From contig JAUNEA010000001.1 in assembly GCA_030525785.1 (NCBI GenBank), forward strand, positions 1 through 64,000: a DNA stretch of 64,000 bases. Direction: 5' to 3'. A model generated the notes under the pieces. That model did not search any database and was not told the origin of the DNA. It worked only from the letters and a program-made list of their open reading frames with translations. Source of the DNA: Cardiobacteriaceae bacterium (lineage in GTDB: Bacteria > Pseudomonadota > Gammaproteobacteria > Cardiobacteriales > Cardiobacteriaceae). This document shows positions 18,343 through 28,398 of the stretch, one piece after another (the first letter of the stretch is position 1; the number at the start of each line of letters is the position of its first letter). The position numbers and the translations under genes are program-made.

Positions 18343-18364
18343 CCTACAAAGCGCTTTGTAGGCT
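18341..18364. terminator. Perfect 24-bp palindrome terminator
   Basis: AGCCTACAAAGC followed by its exact complement, between convergent gntR and deoA and touching the deoA stop. CAAAGCGCTTTG is its centre, so the iterated palindrome is the tip of a two-way terminator stem. Confidence 0.7.
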
Positions 18365-19666
18365 TTAGGGTTTGAGGATATCCAAAACCATAGCTTGATC
18401 AAGCTGAGGGGCGGATTCTGTGATGGTTAAACTTTCGCGATAGATTTTTGCCGCCAGTTGCCAATCATCTTCATTTTGGGCATGAATCATGGCGAGTGGT
18501 GTTTGGCTATCAACGCGTGTATTCAAAGGAACCAGCTCACTCAAGCCCACGCTGTGGTCAATCTCATCATGGAGATGATAACGCCCGCCGCCCAGTGCGA
18601 TTAAAGCTTGGCTTGCCATGCAAACATCCATTGCGCTCACATAGCCCTCTTGCTCGCTAAAGACAGGCTTCACATAAGCTGCTTTGCGCAAGTGCGATTT
18701 GTAGGTATTGCAGAAACCATCAGGGCCATCTTGAGCGAGAATCATATGGTTAAAGCGTTCTGCAGCGCGACCACTGCTGATAGCCTCTTGGATTTTGCGC
18801 TTACCTTCTTCGAGGCTGTCAGCCAGTTTGGTATCCCAAAGCGCTTGCCCACAAATAGCCAACACCAATTCTTTCAAATGCGCACTCACTTTATCGCCAC
18901 GCAACAATTTCACCGCCTCAATCAGCTCCAAGCTGTTGCCGATACTGCTGGAAATCACTTGGCGATGATCGCTTAAAATCACGCTGGCTTGTAGCGGTTG
19001 CCCCTGTAGACGTGCGAGCAAATCTAAGGCTAGACGTTGTGCGCTGGCGCGATCGTCAAATTGTGGGTCATGAGGGCGGACTTTAATATCCATGACAAAA
19101 TAATTTAGCCCTGTTGCGAGCTTTTGCGCGATGATGGCGTTGCTTAAAAGGCTGGGAGATAAAGGTAAGCCACCATAAAGCAGAGGTTGTGTAGCGGGAG
19201 CGAGATTTTCGGTTTGACCAATAATGGCGCAACCGACATTTTTGACAATATGCGTAAGCGCTTTGGTGGTTGTTTTGCTGGAAAAGCCAGAGATGGATTC
19301 CAGTTTATCCAATGTTCCGCCTACATAACCTAAGCTTCGGCGTGCAATCATGGGGACATAACCACCACATGAGGCAATCAATGGCGCAAAAACTAAGGAA
19401 ACAATATCTCCTACACCACCTGTAGAATGTTTATCTAAAACAGGAGCATGGTCAGCAATTTTCTGCCAATTTAACACTTCACCGCTATCGCGCAAAGCGC
19501 GAATTAATGTCTGACTTTCCTCCAAGTCAAACGGCTGTTGTAAAAGCGTTTTGCCTGAGATATCAAGGGTTTCACTGTGGTGAAATAAAAGCTGTTGGGT
19601 AAAGGCTTGTAAGGCGCTTTGGCTTAACGGAGCTTGTTGTTTTTGCTGGAGTAAATCTTCCCACAT
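18365..19666 (-). CDS. deoA: Thymidine phosphorylase
   Basis: Phosphorolysis of thymidine to thymine and deoxyribose-1-phosphate. 433 aa, normal for DeoA. The phosphate-binding signature KHSTGGVGD lies near residue 85, with RSLGYVGGTLDKLESI near 110. AGAGGAT precedes the ATG. It follows deoC by 16 bp on the same strand, so the pair would salvage deoxynucleosides to acetaldehyde and glyceraldehyde-3-phosphate. Phosphopentomutase (DeoB) is not in the window. Confidence 0.95.
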   Translation of the reverse strand: MWEDLLQQKQQAPLSQSALQAFTQQLLFHHSETLDISGKTLLQQPFDLEESQTLIRALRDSGEVLNWQKIADHAPVLDKHSTGGVGDIVSLVFAPLIASCGGYVPMIARRSLGYVGGTLDKLESISGFSSKTTTKALTHIVKNVGCAIIGQTENLAPATQPLLYGGLPLSPSLLSNAIIAQKLATGLNYFVMDIKVRPHDPQFDDRASAQRLALDLLARLQGQPLQASVILSDHRQVISSSIGNSLELIEAVKLLRGDKVSAHLKELVLAICGQALWDTKLADSLEEGKRKIQEAISSGRAAERFNHMILAQDGPDGFCNTYKSHLRKAAYVKPVFSEQEGYVSAMDVCMASQALIALGGGRYHLHDEIDHSVGLSELVPLNTRVDSQTPLAMIHAQNEDDWQLAAKIYRESLTITESAPQLDQAMVLDILKP

Positions 19667-19682
19667 AGGTTAATCCTCTGCT

Positions 19683-20429
19683 TTAAAACGCATCATCGGC
19701 GGCAATTGCGCCTAAGCTGTTGAGAATTTCGGTCAGCAGGCTAGAACAACCAATGCGCACATATTCTGCGCTGAGTTTTTCTTGTGGGAGTTGTTCGCTA
19801 ATATGTTGGAGGTAGTAGAGAGTTTGTTCAATATCCAAGCAACCGCCTGAGAGTTTGATACCAACGGTTTTCCCACTTTTCTTGATTTCATCGATCATGA
19901 TGGATAACCATTCTGAGCTTTCATGTTTGTAGCGATGGCTGCTGCTTTTGAGAAAGCGTGCGCCATGTTGAATAGCAATTTGGCAGGCGCGACGTAAACT
20001 TGCCTCATCATCGAGCTGGCTACATTCTAAAATGACTTTCAACTCAGCGCCTTTGGTTAAACATAAGGCACGAATGCCTGAAATATATTGCGCACAAAAT
20101 GTCTCATTGCCTTCTCGATGTGCAGCCACAGGGTAAATCACTTCAATACTGTTCGCGCCTTGATCTAGAGCTGTGTCTACGCGTTTTAAAATATCCTCTT
20201 CGTGAATTTCTTCAGGGCAGAAAACAGTGGTGACACCAATGGAGTTGGCATGAAGTTCATCGAGTGTTTGCCGAGCAAGATTCACAAATGGTGGCGCGAC
20301 ACAAACGCTGGCAACGCGACCAAAAGGGGTAGTAGCATTTTTGCAGAATTTAACAATCCGCTCCTCCGATTCATCAGGATTAAGAGTTGTTAAATCAATC
20401 AAGGGGATAAGATGTTTGAAATGTGCCAT
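19683..20429 (-). CDS. deoC: Deoxyribose-phosphate aldolase
   Basis: Cleaves 2-deoxyribose-5-phosphate to acetaldehyde and glyceraldehyde-3-phosphate. 248 aa from ATG 20429; the frame extends to 20486 with a hydrophobic, non-homologous stretch that is not used here. Conserved: DLTTLN near 12, the Schiff-base lysine in FLKSSS near 156, and the second lysine in VGIKLSGG. The proton-relay aspartate of E. coli DeoC (D102, EVDVVFP) aligns with glutamate (SIEVIYP), and TNFPHG reads FCPEE. It is therefore divergent but probably active. No clear ribosome site is seen. Confidence 0.88.
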   Translation of the reverse strand: MAHFKHLIPLIDLTTLNPDESEERIVKFCKNATTPFGRVASVCVAPPFVNLARQTLDELHANSIGVTTVFCPEEIHEEDILKRVDTALDQGANSIEVIYPVAAHREGNETFCAQYISGIRALCLTKGAELKVILECSQLDDEASLRRACQIAIQHGARFLKSSSHRYKHESSEWLSIMIDEIKKSGKTVGIKLSGGCLDIEQTLYYLQHISEQLPQEKLSAEYVRIGCSSLLTEILNSLGAIAADDAF

Positions 20430-20550
20430 AAGAAGGATGGTAACCAAAAAGAAGGTTATCAGTTTAGCATAAACCACCCATAGCAAAGCGCTTTGTTCCG
20501 TGTATGGTTGTAGCGTTATAAAGCGCTTTGTGTGGGGGAAGTAAGGGAAA

Positions 20551-21861
20551 TTAGCCAGCTTTTCCGTCTATACGTGGTTGGTTCCAAATAGTCCAATAGG
20601 CGATGATTTGTAAACCGAAGGCTGCTAACCAAAGCGCTTGGGCGAGCGCAATCCAGTGTAGATAATGGCTGGGGAGCATGAGAGGCAGCAGCACACGAGC
20701 CACAAAGCAGGCTCCCATCAGATAAAGCCCAATACAAAGCGCTTTGGGAGGCTGATGAACAGAGCGACCTGTATGCCCCAAGCTCACGCGCCCAATCATG
20801 GAATAAACCATCAGCCCTAAGCCACCAATCGCCATAGCGTGCAAGGCTAATGATTCATTGCCCCAGCCCAACGGCAATAAGCCATACAATACAAACCCCA
20901 CCAACACAAAGCCAATTGCTAAATACATGCTCCACAATAAGGGGAAACGCAAAATGTCACGATGCCACCAGCCTTGTAAACGGTAGGCATTGAGAGCAGC
21001 AGTGATAAGAGCGGCGAGTGAGCCAAGTGCTGAGATGATGGCAAACAAAGCGCTTTGTCGTAAACCAGACCAAAACGGCTCCAATATCGTTGGAATAAAG
21101 ACCCAACAGAAGAAAAACAGCAAGAAACTCCGCAATGCCCATTGGTCAAGGCTATCACTATTACGAGGCTCAAACGGCTGAGGCATAGCATTTTTGGTGA
21201 AAAAGGGCATCACGCGTCTACCAATCGTTAATACCAAGCCAATAATCACAAATACCCCAAAATACAAGCTTTGGCGCATCAAGATGGGAGAGAAGAGTAA
21301 TCCTAAGAAAAATAATATATTTCCTGTAGAGAGCAACACCAATTTGGCAATAATGCCTGCTTGGCGTTTGCTTTGACCCTCAGCTTGCCGACAAGCATGA
21401 ATCACCGTTTTGGCTAGTTGTACGCTGAACAACATATCTAAGGCTGCACCGAGTAAGGCAAAGGTAGGAGCAAACCAAAAAATGCTACGCGCCAAGAACC
21501 AGCTCAGCCAAATCCGACAAAGCGCTTTGCCGTGTGGCATGGGAACGCCTGTCCAATTTTGCACCGCCGTCAGCAAAAAGCCAGCAACCACAGCTGATGC
21601 CATGCCATAAATCATTTCATGACCATGCCAATATTGTGCAACCAGCAGTTTGCCTACAGGTAAACCAAGATGGTGTTGATATTCCAAATACCACCACAAC
21701 ATGGCAAAAAATCCCATCAGCGCAGTGGATAAAAAGAAAATGCGGAAACCTAGAAAGAAAACAGGCTTTTGGGCGAGGGTGCGTAAGCATTTGCGAAAGG
21801 TGGCGATTAAATGGATATGGTGCAGGGTGTGCAACAGACGCAGGAGCCAAAGTTTGAACAT
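20551..21861 (-). CDS. nnrS: NnrS family membrane protein
   Basis: 436-aa protein with about twelve hydrophobic spans. NnrS proteins are haem- and copper-containing membrane proteins linked to protection from nitric oxide in nitrite-reducing and host-associated bacteria. Family segments YWHGHEMIYGMASAVVAGFLLTAVQNWTG near residue 60 include likely haem-ligand histidines. Its ribosome site GGAGG (6 bp from ATG) lies in the 3' arm of the clpB terminator hairpin. Downstream on the same strand are deoC-deoA. Confidence 0.9.
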   Translation of the reverse strand: MFKLWLLRLLHTLHHIHLIATFRKCLRTLAQKPVFFLGFRIFFLSTALMGFFAMLWWYLEYQHHLGLPVGKLLVAQYWHGHEMIYGMASAVVAGFLLTAVQNWTGVPMPHGKALCRIWLSWFLARSIFWFAPTFALLGAALDMLFSVQLAKTVIHACRQAEGQSKRQAGIIAKLVLLSTGNILFFLGLLFSPILMRQSLYFGVFVIIGLVLTIGRRVMPFFTKNAMPQPFEPRNSDSLDQWALRSFLLFFFCWVFIPTILEPFWSGLRQSALFAIISALGSLAALITAALNAYRLQGWWHRDILRFPLLWSMYLAIGFVLVGFVLYGLLPLGWGNESLALHAMAIGGLGLMVYSMIGRVSLGHTGRSVHQPPKALCIGLYLMGACFVARVLLPLMLPSHYLHWIALAQALWLAAFGLQIIAYWTIWNQPRIDGKAG

Positions 21862-21887
21862 AAAAAACCTCCGTAAAAACGGAGGTT
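21862..21887 (-). terminator. clpB terminator that contains the nnrS ribosome site
   Basis: On the minus strand AACCTCCGT-TTTT-ACGGAGGTT is followed by TTTT and the nnrS ATG. The 9-bp stem plus T-run is a standard intrinsic terminator after clpB, but its 3' arm holds GGAGG for nnrS. Confidence 0.75.
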
Positions 21888-21953
21888 AGATTAACGCAAA
21901 ACGCTTTGTTTTGGGATTGACTTAGGGCAAAGCGCTTCGGTTGATGGCTGAGA

Positions 21954-24521
21954 TTAGCGATTTTGAGGGCGGAAAGTAAAGCTTCCCTCTTGATAATCTG
22001 CCGTGAGAATAGCTGCTTTATCGTTCGATAACAGCCATTTTGCCAAAGGATTTTCAAGATACTGCTGAATGGCGCGTTTCATAGGGCGTGCGCCATATTG
22101 AGCATCGTAGCCTAAATCCACCAAAGCGCTTTGGGCGGCTGGGGTGAGCTGGAGTTCTATATCGCGCTCTTTAAGCCGTTGTTGTAAGCGAGCCAGCTGA
22201 ATATGGGCAATTTTTGCCATATGAGATTTGTCGAGCGCATGGAAGACCACCGTTTCATCAATCCGATTGAGAAACTCAGGGCGGAAATGCCCTTGCACCA
22301 CATTCATCACCGCTTGTCGCATGGTTTCAAAATCATCTTTTAAATCATGAATATAAGATGAACCAAGATTGGAGGTCATGATGATGAGTGTATTTCGGAA
22401 ATCAACAGTACGCCCTTGTCCATCGGTTAATCGACCATCATCAAGCACTTGCAACAGCACATTGAACACATCAGGGTGAGCTTTTTCTATCTCATCAAGC
22501 AAGACAACAGAATAAGGCTTACGGCGTACGGCTTCTGTTAAATAGCCACCTTCATCATAGCCAACATAGCCAGGAGGCGCACCAATCAAGCGCGATACAC
22601 TGTGTTTTTCCATAAATTCGGACATATCCAAGCGCACCATCGCCTCATCGCTATCAAACAAAAATTGGGCAAGCGTTTTGCACAATTCTGTTTTGCCCAC
22701 CCCAGTGGGGCCTAAGAAAAGGAAAGAACCCATCGGTTTGTTGGGGTCAGATAAACCTGCGCGAGCGCGTCTGATGGCATCAGAAACCGCCGCTACAGCT
22801 TCATCTTGCCCAACAACGCGTTGATTCAACACGCTCTCCAGCGCCAACAATTTGCTTTTTTCACTCTCCATCATTTTGGAGACAGGAATACCTGTCCAAC
22901 GCGAGACAATGTGTGCAATTTCTTCTTCAGTAACGCGATTGCGCAACAGTTGGAAATTGTGTGCGGTTTTGCCTTCGCTGGCAGAGATTTGCTTTTCCAA
23001 TGCAGGGATTAAGCCATATTGCAACTCGCTGGCGCGTGTGAAATCTCCTTTACGTTTGCTAGCTTCTAGCTCGATACGGGCTTGGTCAAGTTGTTCTTTC
23101 AGGGCAGCGTTACCATGAATACTGGCTTTTTCAGCTTTCCAGATTTCTTCTAAGTTGGCGTAATCGCGCGAGAGTTGCTCAATCTCTTGGTTGACATCAG
23201 CAAAGCGCTTTTGGCTGGCAGCATCTTCTTCTTTGGATAGGGCAAGGCTTTCCATTTTGAGCTGAATGAGGCGGCGGTCAATTTTATCCATACGTTCAGG
23301 TTTAGAATCCAGCTCCATACGGATTTGGGCGGCGGCTTCATCAATCAAATCAATGGCTTTATCGGGCAGTTGGCGGTGAGAAATGTAGCGATGCGATAGC
23401 ACAGCAGCTGCCACCAACGCTGGGTCAGTGATGTCAATTTTATGGTGCAATTCATAGCGTTCCTGTAAACCGCGCAAAATAGCGATGGTATCTTCCACGC
23501 TTGGTTCATCAACCAATACCTTCTGAAACCGTCGCTCTAACGCTGCATCTTTTTCCATGTATTGCCGATATTCATCGAGCGTGGTTGCGCCAATGCAGTG
23601 CAATTCGCCACGTGCTAAGGCAGGCTTCAACATATTGCCAGCATCTATCGAGCCTTCACTTTTGCCAGCGCCCACCATAGTATGAATTTCATCAATGAAG
23701 AGGATAATCTGCCCATTCGCGCGTTCAATATCTTTCAGCACGGCTTTTAAACGTTCCTCAAACTCACCACGATATTTCGCACCTGCCAATAAAGCCGCTA
23801 AATCCAAAGACAATAAACGCTTTCCACGCAAACTCTCAGGAACTTCGCCATTGACAATCCGTTGCGCTAAGCCTTCAACAATAGCTGTTTTCCCTACGCC
23901 AGGTTCACCGATTAAAACAGGATTATTTTTATGTCGGCGTTGCAAAATCTGCATGGCACGGCGAATTTCTTCATCACGACCAATCACGGGGTCAATTTTG
24001 CCTGCCTCCGCGCGAGCGGTGACATCAATGGTGTATTTTTTCAAAGCCTCACGATTCTCTTCTGCGCCAGCATCATGCACTTTTTCACCACCGCGTAAGT
24101 TTTCAATGGCTTTATCCAAAGCGCTTTGATTTAAGCCTGCTTGTTTCAACAGGGTAAAAAGTTTGCCGTTATCACGCACAATGGCTTCTAAAAAACGCTC
24201 AGAGGCAACAAAGCTATCGCCAGCTTGTTTGGCAATTTGGGTGGCGAGGTTAAGTAGGCGTGAGAGCTCGTTGGAGGCTCGTAAATCGCCAGAATGATTG
24301 GGGAGCGTGGGGAGTTCTTGCAATTGTGCTTGGAGCTGTTGCATCAAAGCGCTTTGATTGACGCCAGCTTGACGCAACAATTCTGCCGTTGCATTGCCTT
24401 GTTGATGAATGAGGCTGTGGAGAACGTGAATAGGCTCAAGTTGGCTGTGGTTTTGTGTTAAGGCAAAGGTTTGAGCATCGAGCAAAGCGCTTTGGAAAAG
24501 TTGGGTAAAGGTTTCAGACAT
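21954..24521 (-). CDS. clpB: ATP-dependent disaggregase ClpB
   Basis: Hexameric AAA+ chaperone that dissolves protein aggregates with DnaK. 855 aa, full length: N domain (1-145), first ATPase with GEPGVGKTA near 205, the coiled-coil M domain (about 400-520), second ATPase with [11 protein letters not shown] near 605, and a short C-terminal domain. AGGAG lies 10 bp before the ATG. A heat-shock (sigma32-type) promoter lies 48 bp upstream. Palindrome copies fall mainly in the N domain and M domain (QSAL, KRF), not in the ATPase motifs. Confidence 0.97.
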   Translation of the reverse strand: MSETFTQLFQSALLDAQTFALTQNHSQLEPIHVLHSLIHQQGNATAELLRQAGVNQSALMQQLQAQLQELPTLPNHSGDLRASNELSRLLNLATQIAKQAGDSFVASERFLEAIVRDNGKLFTLLKQAGLNQSALDKAIENLRGGEKVHDAGAEENREALKKYTIDVTARAEAGKIDPVIGRDEEIRRAMQILQRRHKNNPVLIGEPGVGKTAIVEGLAQRIVNGEVPESLRGKRLLSLDLAALLAGAKYRGEFEERLKAVLKDIERANGQIILFIDEIHTMVGAGKSEGSIDAGNMLKPALARGELHCIGATTLDEYRQYMEKDAALERRFQKVLVDEPSVEDTIAILRGLQERYELHHKIDITDPALVAAAVLSHRYISHRQLPDKAIDLIDEAAAQIRMELDSKPERMDKIDRRLIQLKMESLALSKEEDAASQKRFADVNQEIEQLSRDYANLEEIWKAEKASIHGNAALKEQLDQARIELEASKRKGDFTRASELQYGLIPALEKQISASEGKTAHNFQLLRNRVTEEEIAHIVSRWTGIPVSKMMESEKSKLLALESVLNQRVVGQDEAVAAVSDAIRRARAGLSDPNKPMGSFLFLGPTGVGKTELCKTLAQFLFDSDEAMVRLDMSEFMEKHSVSRLIGAPPGYVGYDEGGYLTEAVRRKPYSVVLLDEIEKAHPDVFNVLLQVLDDGRLTDGQGRTVDFRNTLIIMTSNLGSSYIHDLKDDFETMRQAVMNVVQGHFRPEFLNRIDETVVFHALDKSHMAKIAHIQLARLQQRLKERDIELQLTPAAQSALVDLGYDAQYGARPMKRAIQQYLENPLAKWLLSNDKAAILTADYQEGSFTFRPQNR

Positions 24522-24568
24522 GATTTAAATCTCCTTAAGATTTTTGGATACATTAATTTGGATAACTG

Positions 24569-24598
24569 ATTTATGGGGGGAGGCAAAGCGCTTTTCAA
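24569..24598 (-). promoter_or_regulatory. Sigma32-type heat-shock promoter of clpB
   Basis: On the minus strand TTGAAA (24598-24593), a 14-bp spacer and CCCCATAAAT (24578-24569) match the RpoH consensus (CTTGAA-N13/14-CCCCAT). The -10 is 48 bp from the clpB ATG. A palindrome copy (24585-24594) fills the spacer and overlaps the -35 by two bases. Confidence 0.8.
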
Positions 24599-24709
24599 TG
24601 GTGCTGAAAAAGGGGGTAAAGTTAATATTTGGTCATGGCAAGAGTGGGTATCAGCCTTGAAGGTGATGGCTTTTGTTAAAATGGGGCTTTTTGATGTAGA
24701 GGACAAACG

Positions 24710-25811
24710 ATGGAACTTAATCTCGTTTACGAAAAAATCAAGGATTTACAAACGCGTGAGTCAGCCCTTCGGGGGTATCTTTGACTACGAAACCAAAGCC
24801 GAACGTTTGGAAGAAGTGAATCGCGAGTTAGAACGCCCTGATATTTGGAACAAACCTGATGAGGCAACCAAGCTGGGTAAAGAACGCGCGATGTTGGCGG
24901 ATATTGTGGAAAAGCTGGATAAGCTGAAAAGCGCTTTGGTTGAAAACATTGAGATTTTAGAGCTTGCCGAATTGGATAACGATGAATCCCTAGCACAGGC
25001 AGCCATGCTGGATATTGATGCACAAGAAGCCATCATTGAAAGCATGGAATTCCAACGCATGTTTTCGGGAGAATTGGATAAAAACAATGCGTTTTTGGAC
25101 ATTCAAGCAGGTTCGGGCGGTACAGAAGCGCAAGATTGGGCTTCTATGTTGCTTCGTATGTATTTGCGTTGGGGCGAGGCTCGGGGCTTTAAAACCGAAG
25201 TCATCGAGGAATCAGCTGGCGATGTGGCGGGCATTAAATCGGCAACCATTGAATTTCAAGGCGATTATGCCTACGGTTGGTTGCGGACGGAAATTGGGGT
25301 GCATCGTTTGGTGCGCAAATCGCCCTTTGATTCGGGCAATCGCCGTCATACTTCTTTTGCGGCGGTGTTTGTCTCTCCTGAAATCGATGACAATGTTCAA
25401 ATTGAAATCAATCCTGCCGATTTGCGGATTGATGTTTATCGGGCTTCGGGGGCAGGCGGTCAGCACGTCAATCGTACTGAATCAGCCGTTCGGATTACCC
25501 ATTTGCCCACCAATATTGTGGTGCAATCACAAAGCAGTCGGAGCCAACACCAAAACCGTGATATTTGTATGAAACAGCTCCGTGCCAAACTCTATGATTT
25601 GGAAATGAACAAAAGAAGCGCTTCGGCACAGGCTTTGGAAGACAGCAAATCCGATATTGGTTGGGGGAATCAGATTCGTTCCTATGTGTTAGACCAATCT
25701 CGGATTAAAGATTTGCGCACAGGACACGAAACCTCAAATACTCAAGCCGTTTTAGACGGCGATTTAGATCCGTTTATTAAAGCCAGTTTGAAACAAGGAG
25801 TTGAAGTATGA
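24710..25811 (+). CDS. prfB: Peptide chain release factor 2 (programmed +1 frameshift)
   Basis: Terminates translation at UGA and UAA. Translation starts at ATG 24710 (GAGGACAAACG upstream) and reads 24 codons to an in-frame TGA at 24782-24784. The slippery context GGGGGTATCTTTGAC is the classic RF2 autoregulatory site, with an upstream Shine-Dalgarno-like GGGGG. After a +1 shift the frame continues at GAC 24783 to 25811, giving about 366 aa. The codon-recognition tripeptide SPF ([12 protein letters not shown]) and catalytic GGQ (GAGGQHVN) are present. The longer unshifted frame beginning at 24573 is not the real N-terminus. It overlaps lysS by 4 bp. Confidence 0.97.
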
Positions 25812-27331
25812 GCGAACACAAAGACAGCCCTGAAAGCGCTTTGGATACCAATCGTTTGATTGAAGAGCGCCGTCAGAAGTTAAACAAAATCCGTGAGCGA
25901 GGGGTGGCATTTCCCAATCATGTTCGCCCAACGGTAAACGCCAAAGCGCTTCACGAACGATTCGGCGAAGAGCAAGATAAAGAAACTTTGAAAGCACAAG
26001 GCACATGGACGGTTGCAGGCAGAATGATGCTTCGCCGCATCATGGGCAAGGCAAGTTTTGCCGTGTTGCAAGATGGCAGTGGTGAGCGGATTCAATGCTA
26101 CATTGCGCGTGATGAAGTGAGCGAAGCCGTTTATGCTGATTTTAAAACGTGGGATTTGGGCGATATTGTTGCGGTTGAAGGTTATCTGTTTCGCACACAA
26201 ACAGGTGAACTTTCCCTACATGCCTCTAAAATTGAGCTTTTAACCAAAGCGCTTCGTCCATTGCCTTCGGATTTTCATGGTTTGAGTGACCAAGAAATGC
26301 GTTACCGTCAGCGTTATGTGGATTTGGTGGTGAACCAAGAGAGCCGTAAAGTTTTTGAAATTCGCCACAAAGCGCTTCGTTTCATTCGCCGTTTCTTTGA
26401 AGAGCATGATTTTGTGGAAGTGGAAACCCCTATGATGCACCCCATCGCAGGTGGCGCAACGGCTCGCCCATTCATCACACATCATAATGCTCTTGATATG
26501 CCTCTCTTTTTACGCATTGCGCCAGAGCTTTATTTAAAGCGCTTAGTAGTGGGGGGATTTGAGCGTGTGTTTGAGATTAACCGCTCGTTTCGTAATGAGG
26601 GTTTATCCACGCGTCACAATCCTGAATTTACCATGCTGGAGTTTTACCAAGCTTATGCGGATTATCGCGATTTGATGGTCTTTACAGAAAACTTGATGCG
26701 CGATTTGGTGGTGCATTTGTTTGGCAAGGCTGAACTTTCGTATCAGCTGGGCGATAAAGAAATTGTGATTGATTTTGCGAAACCTTTTGACAAAATCTCG
26801 ATGGTGGAAGCCATTGAAAAATATGCGCCACAGTATGCCAAAGCGCTTTTTGATGCCAAAGCGCTTTGTCAGATTTTGCGTGAGGATTTCAAACAAAAAG
26901 CAGATGAAAAGATGCCGATGGGCAAATTGCATACCATGCTTTTTGAAGAGGCGGTGGAGCATTTGTTGTTACAGCCAACCTTTATCACCGAATACCCAGC
27001 GGTTACCTCGCCTTTGGCTCGTCGCAACGATGAAAAACCTGAGATTTGTGACCGTTTCGAACTTTTCATTGCAGGGCGCGAGGTGGCAAACGGCTTTAGC
27101 GAATTAAATGATGCGGAAGACCAAGCGGAGCGTTTTTTGGCGCAAGTAGCAGCAAAAGATGCGGGTGATGACGAAGCCATGCATTACGATGCCGATTATA
27201 TCCGTGCATTGGAATATGGTATGCCACCAACCGCAGGGCAGGGTATTGGCATTGATCGTCTGGTGATGTTGCTGACCAACAGTGCCTCTATTCGCGATGT
27301 GCTTTTCTTCCCACATATGAGACCTGAATAA
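25808..27331 (+). CDS. lysS: Lysyl-tRNA synthetase, class II
   Basis: 507-aa class II synthetase: N-terminal OB-fold anticodon domain (about 60-150), then motif 1 ([19 protein letters not shown] near 205), motif 2 ([18 protein letters not shown] near 260) and motif 3 ([11 protein letters not shown] near 480). The ATG overlaps the prfB stop, as in E. coli. Two palindrome copies 18 bp apart (26840, 26858) encode [11 protein letters not shown] in a helical insertion between motifs 2 and 3, an internal 6-residue duplication. Confidence 0.97.
   Translation: MSEHKDSPESALDTNRLIEERRQKLNKIRERGVAFPNHVRPTVNAKALHERFGEEQDKETLKAQGTWTVAGRMMLRRIMGKASFAVLQDGSGERIQCYIARDEVSEAVYADFKTWDLGDIVAVEGYLFRTQTGELSLHASKIELLTKALRPLPSDFHGLSDQEMRYRQRYVDLVVNQESRKVFEIRHKALRFIRRFFEEHDFVEVETPMMHPIAGGATARPFITHHNALDMPLFLRIAPELYLKRLVVGGFERVFEINRSFRNEGLSTRHNPEFTMLEFYQAYADYRDLMVFTENLMRDLVVHLFGKAELSYQLGDKEIVIDFAKPFDKISMVEAIEKYAPQYAKALFDAKALCQILREDFKQKADEKMPMGKLHTMLFEEAVEHLLLQPTFITEYPAVTSPLARRNDEKPEICDRFELFIAGREVANGFSELNDAEDQAERFLAQVAAKDAGDDEAMHYDADYIRALEYGMPPTAGQGIGIDRLVMLLTNSASIRDVLFFPHMRPE
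26835..26867. repeat. Tandem 18-bp repeat of the iterated palindrome in lysS
   Basis: ATGCCAAAGCGCTTT occurs at 26835-26849 and again at 26853-26867, in phase with the reading frame, so the palindrome and its flank were duplicated inside a coding sequence. Confidence 0.85.
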
Positions 27332-27420
27332 GGTTTGGAAGTTCCAAAGCGCTTTGATGATGTTATTTCTCAAAGCGCTTTGGGTACAAGGATAGATAAT
27401 TTTATGGTTGAGGAGTTTGT

Positions 27421-28398
27421 ATGAAACAAGGATTATTCAAAGCGCTTTGCGTGAGTGTGTTGGCATTCAGCGGGCTGGCTAGAGCGGAGGTTTTTCCGTT
27501 GCCACCTCAGAATGAGACAGTCGTTGGCTACACTGATATTTATATCGCAAGAAAAGATGAAGCGTTTAAAGATATCGCGCGGAGATTTGGTGTAGGCTAC
27601 GATGCGTTGGTGTATGCCAATCGAGATAAAACCACAGGCAACCGTGTAGATGATTTAAGCGTAGGCAATGAGGGTGAGCAAATTATTTTGCCAAAGCGCT
27701 TTATTTTGCCTGATGCTCCACGCCAAGGCATTGTGGTGAATCTGCCCGAAATGCGTTTGTATTACTATCCACCCAGTGGGAAAACGGTTGAGGTCTATGC
27801 GATTGGTGTAGGTCGTGATGGTTGGGAAACGCCGTTAGGTTTGCAAAAAATTCGCGAAAAACGTGCCAATCCAACATGGACACCGCCAGCATCAATTCAT
27901 CAAGAACGCAAGCAAAATTGCATCACGGGCGAAAACCCTGACCATTGCAATCCGTTGCCTTCTATTGTACCAGCAGGGCCTGACAATCCGCTGGGCTTAT
28001 TTGCCATGCGTTTGAGCAACCCAAGTTATTTGATTCATGGCACAAACAAACCTGATGGCGTAGGTATGCGTGTCTCTCATGGCTGCATTCGTATGTATCC
28101 TGAGGGGATTGAGGAATTGTTTTCAAAGGTTGGGGTCGATACGCCAGTTAATATCATTAACCAGCCTGTGAAACTTGGGCATTATGGCGATGCTTGGTAT
28201 TTGGAAGTGCATCAGTGGTTTGACCATGAGAATGGCGTGGTGGCACGAGGTTATGATACCGAGACTTTGCAACGTCTTGCTGATCAATTGGTTATGAGCA
28301 AGCTTGGTGAGCGTGCGGAGGAAGTTAGTCGTGCTAAGGTGCAACAGGTGGTCTTAGAAGCGATGGGCTTGCCTGCGAACGTAGGTGGTTTGGAATGA
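27421..28398 (+). CDS. Periplasmic L,D-transpeptidase (YkuD/ErfK family)
   Basis: 325-aa cell-wall enzyme. A signal peptide (residues 1-22, ending ARA before EVF) exports it, a LysM-like segment lies at about 40-95, and the YkuD domain at 105-245 carries HGTN and SHGCIRM with catalytic cysteine C222. The family cross-links peptidoglycan or attaches lipoproteins such as Lpp. Two palindrome copies in the 80-bp gap upstream could form a hairpin. It overlaps the DedA gene by 4 bp. Confidence 0.92.
   Translation: MKQGLFKALCVSVLAFSGLARAEVFPLPPQNETVVGYTDIYIARKDEAFKDIARRFGVGYDALVYANRDKTTGNRVDDLSVGNEGEQIILPKRFILPDAPRQGIVVNLPEMRLYYYPPSGKTVEVYAIGVGRDGWETPLGLQKIREKRANPTWTPPASIHQERKQNCITGENPDHCNPLPSIVPAGPDNPLGLFAMRLSNPSYLIHGTNKPDGVGMRVSHGCIRMYPEGIEELFSKVGVDTPVNIINQPVKLGHYGDAWYLEVHQWFDHENGVVARGYDTETLQRLADQLVMSKLGERAEEVSRAKVQQVVLEAMGLPANVGGLE

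Noticed and set aside
20430-20486. Hydrophobic N-terminus of DeoC as a signal peptide
   Set aside because: DeoC is cytoplasmic and its conserved start aligns with ATG 20429; the stretch is untranslated spacer in the same frame.
24573-24709. N-terminal extension of prfB from an upstream ATG
   Set aside because: The extension is not conserved; the real start is ATG 24710 in another frame followed by the known +1 shift.
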